Part shown: piece by piece, positions 1-8,883 of the stretch
Numbering within the stretch: the stretch's first letter is position 1
Layout of the letters: each line of letters begins with the position of its first letter
Assembly: GCA_001599595.1 (NCBI GenBank)
Contig: BCHH01000008.1
Coordinates: 342,130-406,129 of the forward strand
Direction: 5' to 3'
Source of the DNA: Beverwykella pulmonaria
Taxonomy: Eukaryota; Ascomycota; Dothideomycetes; Pleosporales; Melanommataceae
Length of the DNA stretch: 64,000 bases
The notes under the pieces: model-generated
The model's input: the letters and a program-made list of their open reading frames with translations, nothing else
What the model was told of the DNA's origin: nothing
Database searches by the model: none
Translations under genes and position numbers: made by a program

Positions 1-1820
1 CCAAGGACATGGAGCAAACATGCGCGGCATGGGCTTCGAGGGCCCGCGCAGTCCGCCGAACAACAAGAGTATGTCGAGACTCGGACGCTCCACCTCCGTA
101 CAGCTGCTGACAGACACAGGCACCTCGCATGTCCCGTGCAAGTTCTATCGGCAAGGCGCTTGCCAGGCCGGCAAGGCATGTCCGTTCTTGCACTCAGACG
201 AGCCGCTGGCGGAGCGCGCACCCTGCAAGTACTTCACAAAGGTAAGGCGCTGTGGTGGAGCCCCGGCGACTCGTGGTCTCTCTCGCTAACATAGGTAAGG
301 GAAACTGCAAATTCGGTCCCAAATGCGCCCTCGCACATATCCTCCCCAACGGACACGTCGTCAACCGGAACAACGTAGGACACTTCGGCCGTGTGAATCT
401 ACCGCAACATCATGAGCCCGCGCCTGGAGGCTCCCTCCTCACTATGCAGGCACACATGGCGCCGATGCAGCCCAATTACCCGTACCAGATGCAGGACGAA
501 TATTTTGGCCAGAAGCCCCAGTACGATATGATCCCTACCATCGACACCACTTTTTCCTCGCACCCTGGGTCTAACTACGGCTCGCCTCCCAATGAGAACG
601 GCCGCCTGCCTATCTCTCCCGCTCAAAAAGGCCTCAGTGTGATGGATGTACAGCTGCCAGCGTCGTTCGATAGCCAAGGCCCTTCCCACACAGCGCGATA
701 TGGTCCGTTTGCTGCATCAGTACCGTCTAAATTTCTAGCCCAGTCACCGCCGGCCTCGTTCCAAGGCGATTCGCCGGCACTCCGGAATCTGCATGAGTCC
801 GTGTATGGCGATGGCTCTCGCGGAAGGGCCGCTGCTCTTGGTTCGTCTCCACCAGAGTCTATCGAGCAGCCAGTGGGAAGGAGGATCATGCACTCTGAGC
901 TAGGAACTAGGTCAAAGGGCATAATATCTGCGAGCGTTGGTGCGCGTCCACCCATGGCGCTTGGCGATGAGTGGGATGAGTCGGAACTCATCGGCAGATT
1001 CGAAGAAGATTTGATCCCCAGCTCGCTCAACGATTTGTTGACGCCTCAAGAGAAGATGCGCCGCTTTTCCAGAGACCATGGCGACAATGACGGCAATTCG
1101 CTATCTCACAGGCACTCACTCTCGAGATTGGGTGCCTCTCCAACGGCCTCTGATGTCAAGGCTGGATCCCCCTCCGGAGTTGCGTCTTCTCCGTCTCGGT
1201 TCCAATCCCTATGGGGTAAATCCCGCCCACCGCAAGATGGAGGATTCGAGTCGGGATCACTGCCGGGAGCGTCGGCTTTCGGTCATGTTGGTTCCCCGCT
1301 CCGAAACTCAAGCCTACATCCGGCTGCAAGCCCGTCCTTGCGCGCCATGTCTCGGCCGACAAATGACTATGCGAACCCATTCATTTCCTCGCCTCCACGA
1401 CAAGCCTCGATGAGCATGATCAGCCAACAACTGTCGCGAACTCGACTCTCGTCGCGTGCCTCCGAGGAAACAGTACCCATCCACCCAGGAGTAACCCGTG
1501 TGACTTCTGGATCTAGCATTAGTAGCTCCAGTGGCCGCCTTGTTGTGGACCGCGCTGTAAGCAGTAGCAGCATCAATCGCGAGAGAATCGAAGAAGAGCA
1601 GGGCCTGTTTAGCATGGAGGAGGAAGAAGAGTTGGAACGCGGAAAGGGAAAGGACGGCGCATCTACGACCTCGAGCACCAGCAACAAGCGCCTCAGTGGT
1701 CTGTCTTGGGGCAGCGGCGGAAAAGCAAGCCCTGGTCTTGCTCCCATTGGCGGTCATCGAGTTGTTGGTAACCCTTCCGGCCTGGGTAGGGACGCTGGAC
1801 CCTGGGGCAGCAATGCCTAA
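1..1820 (+). CDS. CCCH zinc-finger protein, 5' end outside window
   Basis: This is the 3' part of a gene; the frame is open to the left edge, so the true start probably lies upstream (first ATG seen is at 20). Exon 1 ends at 241 and exon 2 runs 300-1820, with a 58-bp intron at 242-299. Joined, the exons give two adjacent C-x7-C-x5-C-x3-H fingers: CKFYRQGACQAGKACPFLH in exon 1, and a second that spans the junction (CKYFTK then GNCKFGPKCALAH). About 500 residues of low-complexity Ser/Pro/Gly sequence follow. Paired fingers plus a disordered tail resemble fungal Lee1-like CCCH proteins, which are expected to bind RNA or DNA; a specific target cannot be given. The acceptor required by frame is AAG, five bases after a TAG that would shift the frame. 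Confidence is high for the fold and low for a precise role. Confidence 0.85.
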
Positions 1821-3017
1821 TATCGCACAAAAGCCAGTGTTGTCGCCTCACTCAAACGAGAGACAGCCAATGATACACGAACACACGATGAGAACTGCAC
1901 TAACATGAGCGAAGAACATTACCAAAATAATACAAAACAGCAAATACCCTATTGCCCGGTGTCTAGGCGTTCTTTTCAGGCGGCGATCTACGACAAAATA
2001 CACATTTACAATGTCCGGCATTTGAAATACCTCTTTCCTGCGATGAAACCTTTTTGAAAAGTACACCATCTTCGATGATTTGCATAATGGGCGTTTCCTT
2101 CTTTTACTCTGGCCCCAAGTTCTTCTATGGCTGCGACGAGCTATCTGCTTCTCAATATGTATATTTGGATCAAGATATCAGGCATAGCCTCTACTCAATC
2201 TACTCTGCACCTTTTGCTTTGGCGTTTCCCTCGACGACAATCTTCTGTGTTTTGGCAAGATTTCGTCTTTTGGCACGGCCAGTTTCGGCATGGCGAGGCG
2301 TGGGTGGGCATTTCCACGCCAATCAACTCTTCGGCCTTGGACATGGCGTTTCCCGATCTTCTCCAGTCGATGAGGAAGCCTGGGTTTATGAACCCTTCTA
2401 TGCAATTTTTCCAATACATTTGATTTGTTTCCCTTTCGCATACCGACCGTGCTAGGCCTACTTGGTCTTCAGCAAGTCGTGTATGGGATGAGCGTTAGCT
2501 GCAATATATGAGAAGAGTATCGGAGCGATGGCTCGATAAGGACGATATCTTTTTTATGGATGATGGAACGGAGCTATCGCTTTGAAATGGAATGAAATGG
2601 TATGGATATGGTTATGAATGGATGGAGGGATAGGGAAGCATGTATGTGTATCTGGTCTATGAGTGAGATAGTGAATAGACATGTGCGGCTTTTAGCCGAC
2701 TTGTGAAAGACTGTCCAAGCTTAGAAAAGCTACGTGCTGGAGATGCAAAGTGTTGAATCATGGGGAAAATGTCATCCAATTGAATTAAGCAAGTGAAGAA
2801 TAGTACCACGGCCCCCGGTGCTGTTCAACACACGGCTCAATATGAATGCCACAAATATCGCACATACTACACAATCAAGATCAGAAGGTTGCCACGATAG
2901 GCGCTACTCAGTTTCCACTTTCAGTCCAGCTTTCTCTCACGCCATGAAGTTTTCCCCTCGGCCTTGCGACGATCCGAGCGCTCACTACAATTTTTCTTAT
3001 TTATTTCCTTGGAGGGG

Positions 3018-3088
3018 TAACAAGAGTGTGACAGTCTAGGATGCAGAAGAGTATGGAAGCCCTGCTGGTAGATATAATAAGGTTTAGT
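3018..3088 (+). repeat. Dispersed repeat, copy 1
   Basis: The core at 3047-3088 (AAGAGT...TTTAGT, containing AAGCCCTGCTGGTAGATAT) matches 4097-4138 with about 9 differences in 42 bp, nearly all transitions. Weaker similarity extends left to about 3018. A 20-bp part of the core recurs inverted at 12861-12880. Identity of the parent element is unknown. Confidence 0.6.
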
Positions 3089-3425
3089 TCGGCAAACTTA
3101 ATTCTCTGTGTGCATCTGTATTGGCATGCTTCCCCGGACGAGCGAACATGTCCGTGTTCGCGGCTAGTAAAGAGAAATAAATAGTGGGGAACGAGACGAG
3201 CATGTGGGCTTTTTTTTGATACATTTTTTTTTAGTATTTGATGGTTCATGAGGGTCTGGGATGTCGTATTTTTGGACTAAGGGGCCGAGGTTGTGGAGAA
3301 GAATCTCTGACATCGGGCGGGAAGGGCGTGAGAAGTAGAGGAGGGGAAACGAACCAGGAGGAAATGTAGGATTGGATTTCATGCGGGAGGTAGGATGCGT
3401 AGAGGAGATATTTGCTTGACATATT

Positions 3426-3463
3426 TACTGTGGTTGCCGGGATAAGTTTTGTATATTTGCCAC
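3426..3463 (+). repeat. Left terminal inverted repeat of MITE-like element
   Basis: This 38-bp arm (including the flanking TA) pairs with 3658-3694; only a base or two differ, near the inner end (GTATATTTGCCAC against GTATGTTGCCAC). Confidence 0.75.
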
Positions 3464-3692
3464 AGAGCCAAGATGGCGCCACTAGCATTTCTAAGCAGCT
3501 GAGTAAGTACTTTTTGGAAGCTTCTCGCTCATTGATAGGCCCTTTAAATACTTACATAAATGGGGTGCAGATGTTGGTCTTCCATATGGCAGGCTACGAA
3601 CTGTATCTGTGGCTGTATTATAAAATTCTATATTTAAAACAGCCAGGGTTGGCATCGGTGGCAACATACAAAACTTATCCCGGCAACCACAG
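3428..3692. mobile_element. MITE-like element with long terminal inverted repeats, flanked by TA
   Basis: The sequence at 3426-3463 (TACTGTGGTTGCCGGGATAA...TTGCCAC) recurs as its near-exact reverse complement at 3658-3694. The outermost bases on both sides read TA, so the element proper is about 265 bp, starting CTGTGGTTGCC and ending GGCAACCACAG, with a TA dinucleotide on each side. TA target duplication and short non-coding length fit a non-autonomous Tc1/mariner/pogo (Fot1-type) element. No transposase frame is present inside. The inverted repeats are directly visible; the superfamily is inferred from the TA flanks. Confidence 0.75.
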
Positions 3693-3694
3693 TA
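3658..3694 (-). repeat. Right terminal inverted repeat of MITE-like element
   Basis: This 37-bp arm (including the flanking TA) is the reverse complement of 3426-3463, beginning GTGGCAACATAC and ending CAACCACAGTA. Confidence 0.75.
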
Positions 3695-4066
3695 GGTTGG
3701 TGGGGGGCAAGGATGGAATGCTGGGCAATGTTCAGGCTTGCAAAGATGTGTGCGCTAGGGATGGCAAATAATGGGGAATCTATTCACACGACTAGCGGAA
3801 GCAGCAATCACCTCTACCCGCACTCTGGAATCAAAACATTGGTTGAATACGACGGTCAGCAATATGTCGTTTCGACGAATCCACTCACCCATCTATCAAA
3901 ATTGTTGAATGAAAACCTTGCCTCCCAAGTCTATAGCTCCGGCCCCCTTGCGAAGAACTTGATCTAGCCGAGTACCATACGTAAAATAGCAAGAAAGTAC
4001 TGGTTCCAGAAATTGTTGGATCAAAAATTCCCAAACTTACAACTCGTTCACCACGATACGGTACCC

Positions 4067-4138
4067 ATAACAAGAACCTATTAGACCAGTCTGCACAAGA
4101 GTGTAAAAGCCCTGCTGGCAGATACAGTAGTGCTTAGT
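4067..4138 (+). repeat. Dispersed repeat, copy 2
   Basis: Direct copy of the repeat at 3018-3088, best conserved over 4097-4138 (contains AAGCCCTGCTGGCAGATAC). Differences from copy 1 are almost all C/T or G/A, as expected if RIP acted on duplicated sequence. Confidence 0.6.
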
Positions 4139-4964
4139 AAAGGTGCGTTCGGTCCATTTGTACACTGCGTTAGGTATATCTTTGTAGACCTGAGAACGTA
4201 TCCACACGAGTTTACGATACATTCATCCTCGGTGACAACTAGAATGGAGCCATGATCCCGAAGAGGCCTCTAATGTGACCAAAGTCTCGTTCTTGGCAGT
4301 CACCGCCTTTTATGAATTACTGAAGATCATCCGGAGCCTAGAAAAAGGAGCTAGGAAACAATATGACGTCACCCCCAATCCCAGATCGCCGTTTCTCTTG
4401 CAGTAGCGGGACGTCGACCACAACTCTAGCGCACACACAAAATTAAGCATGACAATTAAGCATGATGACACGGTTAATAACGCTCTTTTAGACTGTGATG
4501 GGTTAAGCATAACAGAGTGTGAGATAGAAGGATAGCCATCACTGCAGTTCGCAATTTCATAAGTTAAACTAAGCTACGCCATGTTGCGTAGCACTCCTGT
4601 GTGTACATATATTACTGTAACTAGCCCTCTCGCTGCCTTTGTATGCGGCAGCGGTATTGAACGCCTGAAAACAAGTGTATCGTAATACACGGTATTCCAA
4701 AACTCCGAGCCTTTCATGGCTTTCCAATTCCCTTCCCCTGACACGAAATAATAAACACAAACCAAAACGCCGCCCATATGCTCCGGTCGCTAAGAAGACA
4801 GACATGAGAAATCCTTCCACCCAGCCCGCAAATGCAACCAGACCTGAACTCCCCCTCTTTTTGATATGAACCCAATCCTCGTCCATTTCCTCCCACTTGA
4901 CTAGAACTCAATCCTTATCGCACCTAGCCCCCCTCTTGGCCTTCACCAGACGGTCTGGTCATCC

Positions 4965-6407
4965 CTAACGAACGAACATGACCTTATTCAGTTTGCTCAA
5001 CGCGTTTTCACCAGCAACTTTACCGTTGAGTTCGGTAATATTGACTGCAGGAGTCTCGTGAACAGGTCGTTGAGAGGAGTTGGGGCTTCGGCTGCCAGAG
5101 CGGCTGTTGCTCTGAGTATTTTTGTCGGCGTCGTTCTCGTGGCTGTTGAGAATGGATCCCAACGTGAGAGTCGGAACCGTTCTTGCAGGAGCAGGGACAG
5201 GGGCAGGAGCGTTGTGTGCTATAGCACCATTTGCATCAGGAGCTCCCAACGGCGCTTGTGCCTTAGGCTCTGTTGGCTGTGGTGTTGGCGGCTTGTTTTC
5301 TACTCTGGGTGCGGGCGATGTGTTCCCGTTGATAGCTGGAAGTTGTATGCTTTGCTCTGGGAAGGGAGGTGGAGCTTGGCGGTAGTTGTTGGCTTGTGCA
5401 TGTTGCTGTCCATGTTCGGCTGGTTGCATGGGACGTGCAGGAGCACTGCCGTTGTATTGAGGGCCTGGGTGGCCCGGATGGAGTTGGTGCATAGGGTGTG
5501 GTGCATGGACAAGGTGGGGCTGGGGTGCGTAGCCTTGGTAGTACTGGCCTGGATGAGGCGCCATCAGTGCATATGGCTGGTTTGGATGCCTTATCGGAGC
5601 TGGAGGTCCGTCCAAGGGATGGCTACTTTGCGAGGGGTGCGGTGGTGGTGGCGCGTAAATAACTGTACCATACGGCATCGGTGGTTGAGTTCCGTAGTAT
5701 GTGTAATAGGCTGGAGGAGTGCCATTGGGCGTGGGAGGGTAGCTGTAAACCTGTTGTGGAGAGGGCCCGCCACGCGCATAGGGGGATGCGGGTGTCATTT
5801 GGTGCGGAGCGGGAGCGTACGGCGAGCCAGGCATAGGGCCACGAGTGACAGCGGGGACGCTCTGGCTCTCGTTAACAGAGGATTCTGGGTACATGTTCTT
5901 TGGCGGGCGGATGTGTCGCAGCTGTGGATCGGAGGTCGGCTGCTTGAGGTTCGAGGCGGCGGCACGGGAAAAGTAGCTGATCAAGTGCAGGTGTTGGCCG
6001 CTAGAGGTAGTGATGCTGAACGACTGTTTCATGAGACCGTCGGCCTTGTACCGGTATCCATCAGGACCTTCGCCGTCCGATCCGGTGGCCGATCCGTCAG
6101 GCGACTTGGCGCTCACTCGCTTGGGTGCTGGTGTGGGAGCTGGGAAACTTCCTCCTCTTTTGCCCTCCATCTCTCTGTAGGTCAAGAAGCTGCCCGACAC
6201 GCGGCTTGCGCTCCATGATTTGCCGTCGGTCCATCGCCTCATTCCTGCTTCCCGCTCGTCCCACACGAAGACCGAGCCTGATCCGATCTGCTGGCGCTCT
6301 TTCTCCGATAGCCGTCTTTGTACGCGGGGAAGCAGGCCAATACGACATGCCTCGAAAAGTATTATCGCATCCTGCGGTGTACGTACGTGGCCGTTATAGG
6401 TCTCCAT
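4965..6407 (-). CDS. Gti1/Pac2-family (WOPR) transcription factor, Pac2-type
   Basis: Single-exon 480-residue protein starting METYNGHVRTPQDA. The first ~85 residues form the WOPRa half, with FEACRIGLLPRVQRRL, FVWDEREAGMRRWTDG and SWSASRVSGSFLTYRE, all hallmarks of the Pac2 branch as opposed to the Wor1/Ryp1/Sge1 branch. After a charged linker, WOPRb follows around residues 118-152 (YRYKADGLMKQSFS then LHLISYFSRAAA). The rest is Pro/Gln/His/Tyr-rich and probably disordered, a likely activation region. WOPR proteins bind DNA in the nucleus and control morphological switching, sexual development and, in pathogens, virulence; S. pombe pac2 controls entry into sexual development. The 7.2-kb gap upstream of its start is the largest in the window. 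Family assignment is firm; the biological role here is inferred. Confidence 0.93.
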   Translation of the reverse strand: METYNGHVRTPQDAIILFEACRIGLLPRVQRRLSEKERQQIGSGSVFVWDEREAGMRRWTDGKSWSASRVSGSFLTYREMEGKRGGSFPAPTPAPKRVSAKSPDGSATGSDGEGPDGYRYKADGLMKQSFSITTSSGQHLHLISYFSRAAASNLKQPTSDPQLRHIRPPKNMYPESSVNESQSVPAVTRGPMPGSPYAPAPHQMTPASPYARGGPSPQQVYSYPPTPNGTPPAYYTYYGTQPPMPYGTVIYAPPPPHPSQSSHPLDGPPAPIRHPNQPYALMAPHPGQYYQGYAPQPHLVHAPHPMHQLHPGHPGPQYNGSAPARPMQPAEHGQQHAQANNYRQAPPPFPEQSIQLPAINGNTSPAPRVENKPPTPQPTEPKAQAPLGAPDANGAIAHNAPAPVPAPARTVPTLTLGSILNSHENDADKNTQSNSRSGSRSPNSSQRPVHETPAVNITELNGKVAGENALSKLNKVMFVR

Positions 6408-7729
6408 CGGAAAGGTGGTCGTTACGAGGGATAAGGTAGTGTTTCTGACGAGAAATTCCGGAAGATGGTCTCAATGTTGTGGGGGATGGTCAAATATATG
6501 ACCGTTAGGTGCAGGCGCTAAGATTTAAGGTACTTTGGTAGCTTGAACGCATGCGTTAGTTCGGCTGTGACTCTGAAGTGGACCGCGGGTGAGAGAAGGC
6601 TCGCTCACGGTTGCCTGAAATGCAATTGCAACCGTGATGCCGGATCTGTGACAAGAAGTAGAAAACAATGGGGATAGGGAAGGTGATGAGGCAACGAGAA
6701 GCGAGGTGGGCACACTTACGGTGACATCCGGGTCAGTGATGCGGGGGTGTGATGGTGCAATGGCGCATGTAATGGATGTGTGACACTCGCGTCCTAAGAA
6801 TGGTGGAACAACGCTTTGTATGCGCAGATCGAGCTGGCGGCGATGTGTGGAGCAACGGCTGCGCGTGAAACAAATCCGGCGGATGAAACAAAGCGAAGAG
6901 GTGGCAGGAGGGAGTGCGAGGCGGGCGATCCACTGCGGAGTACGTAGTTAGATGCGAAGAGGGAGGGGGCACAGGGAGGCGGTGGAGCGGAGCAGCAAGA
7001 GGGAAATCTGCTACGCTGCGGTGCGGCGGGCTGCTCATGTACTTTTTGGGAGCGCAGGCGCACCCGCGGAATGCTAGGGTCTTGATCGCCCGCCAAGGCC
7101 TGATGTGGCGCTGAGCGAAATAAGGCCCGTCGCGCAGTCGGGACAAGCTTTATTTTAAACGCCCGTTAGCTGCTAACTTTGTCCTGTTGTCGCGCGGCCC
7201 CTGCTGGGTGACATGTACTGTGGCCTCGTTCCGTCTACGCCGTACTGGTATGCTCGGCTACGCCACCTGCTCTGCTACGCCGTCGGCGAGGAGCGAACGG
7301 GGGCGGCGAGTGCGCAGAGAGAGACAGCACGGAGAGGACAGCCAGCGGGTGAGCAGCAAGCACGACAGCTGGCCTCAATTTGCCCAGCGCCATCAGATGC
7401 TCTTGGAAAATGGGCGCCCAGCCCGCCGCCAAACTCAGCAGGCCACAGCCTCGATCGGCCAAGCTTCCACGTCCCATAACTTTAAACGGCGCTACCCAAC
7501 CCAACCTGGCCCTACACTTTACCGTACAGACAAGCCTTCCCTTCGCTTGGCAGCCCGGTCCAAGCCCCGGCGCCATGTCCGTTGCGGGGACTCGTGACAT
7601 CTGAGTGAGCATTTGGCCGCGAGTTTCGAACCTGGGCAAGGCACATGGTCCCATTATCAACAGAAAGCCACCGGACCACATTTCCACATTAGCGGCGACC
7701 TCGTACTGTCGCTGGATCACGATTGCTGT

Positions 7730-7759
7730 GGCATTGCATGGCATCGCTTGGCGTTGCTT
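7730..7759 (+). repeat. Three 10-bp tandem units
   Basis: Three consecutive units of the form GGCATTGCAT, GGCATCGCTT and GGCGTTGCTT are followed by GGCC. They lie about 1.3 kb upstream of the WOPR start codon. Whether they bind a factor is unknown. Confidence 0.5.
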
Positions 7760-7952
7760 GGCCACAAGCATGCCTAAACACCATGAGCGCTTTCTTACTC
7801 CAGTCTCCACCTGTCCGTACTGTGCCGCTCGGCACGCTTGCACTCTTCAAGCGGACAAGACTCACTCTGGACGCTGGGCGGCTGGACAAGCTACGCTCTC
7901 TCGCACGACGCACTGCCTGCTTTCTGTGAGCACGGCGTTGTTCAGGGGGTGC

Positions 7953-7988
7953 TGACGCCTCGCCGCCTCGCCGCCTCGTGCGGCGTCA
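7953..7988. promoter_or_regulatory. Inverted TGACGCC arms around a GCCTCGCC repeat
   Basis: TGACGCC at the left and GGCGTCA at the right form a 7-bp inverted repeat around a GC-rich triplicated core (CGCCTCGC units). TGACG is the half-site of bZIP/ATF-type factors, but the arms are too far apart for a single ordinary dimer site. It could equally form a stem-loop in RNA if transcribed as leader. Confidence 0.35.
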
Positions 7989-8003
7989 CACACAACGCAA
8001 CTG

Positions 8004-8024
8004 CTCGTACGAGACTTGTACGAG
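8004..8024. promoter_or_regulatory. Tandem 10-bp palindromes CTCGTACGAG / CTTGTACGAG
   Basis: A perfect palindrome (CTCGTACGAG, 8004-8013) is followed after one base by a copy with one change (CTTGTACGAG, 8015-8024). Repetition with an 11-bp period places both sites on the same DNA face, as expected for cooperative dimer binding. The factor is unknown. Confidence 0.4.
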
Positions 8025-8140
8025 AGATATCGCATACGTGGAGCCCGAGCATTTCCTCCAACCATGTAGCTGCACTCTGTCAGTTCTTGGAAGCACTTCC
8101 GCTCGACTCCACACACAGACGTAATCTCTCTGTTCGAATT

Positions 8141-8157
8141 CCTAGCAAGTTGCTAGG
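8141..8157. promoter_or_regulatory. 17-bp palindrome CCTAGCAA-G-TTGCTAGG
   Basis: Perfect 8-bp arms surround a single central base. It is the third symmetric element within about 205 bp upstream of the WOPR gene, which argues for a regulatory module over chance, though the factor is unknown. Confidence 0.4.
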
Positions 8158-8850
8158 GTCTTGACTTCCACAGATAAGCTTGGTGCATCCTCAAGTTTAA
8201 GCTTACTCTGTACCCGCAACACGAAGCCGGGTTTCGTTCCCACGCTGACAGGGCTGCTTCTGTTTCCGTTTGTAGAAAGTAGGCGGGGCTTGTCCAAGCT
8301 CATCGCAATCTTGTCTTTTTTGGCAGCAAACGTCCTACACCTGAAAGTTTTCAGGAGCTTTCCATCCGGGATTTTTCCGCAGGCATTGGACGTCCGATTG
8401 CCTGACATGTGCGGAGCGCCGTCTTGGTGCTGTGCCTTAAGGAACATTGGCACTCTGAGAACCTCCACCAAGGCTCTGGGCGGCACCACTTGCCTGTTTG
8501 TTTCTTGGTAGTAAGGCGGCGCTGCTACACATGCTCCAGAGGCGCATGGAATAATTATCACTAACGGAAGATAATACTATATCATACGTCAGAAGGTACT
8601 AAGGCGTTCCATGGGCTCGTATAACCCATGCAAAGGATAATCGCAAGGGGCTTTGCAAGGGCCCTTCAGCGCTGGTAAAAAGCATTAACTGCAAGGAGCG
8701 CTACGGGATGACATTCTCAGCTGCCACAGCGAGACAAAGATCCGAGTGACAATTTATTGGCGGTGGTTACACACATGCCCGCCCTAAAGCAAATACGAAC
8801 ATGCTTCGACAGCCAGCCAAGCCGCACATTGTCGAAACGAGCGGCGGCGT

Positions 8851-8883
8851 CTTGTCGTGGCTTGTCGTGTGGACTTGTCGTGG
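8851..8883 (+). repeat. Triplicated CTTGTCGTG motif
   Basis: CTTGTCGTGG, CTTGTCGTGT and, after GGA, CTTGTCGTGG follow one another. No function can be assigned. Confidence 0.45.

Larger units (their letters stand above)
1821..4964. other. Intergenic region with small repeats
   Basis: This 3.1-kb gap lies between the CCCH gene and the WOPR gene, which converge. No reading frame looks coding; those present are short and of skewed composition. It holds a TA-flanked inverted-repeat element (3428-3692) and two diverged copies of a dispersed repeat (3018-3088 and 4067-4138). The sequence becomes AT-rich after about 2.0 kb, suggesting old transposon debris. Confidence 0.6.

Noticed and set aside
5058..6218. 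386-codon plus-strand open frame
   Set aside because: It is antisense to the WOPR coding sequence; composition (Trp/Arg/Cys-rich) and lack of any domain mark it as a codon-bias shadow.
7235..7843. 202-codon minus-strand open frame in the large gap
   Set aside because: No recognisable domain, skewed composition, overlapping open frames on the other strand, and it shares its span with tandem motifs.
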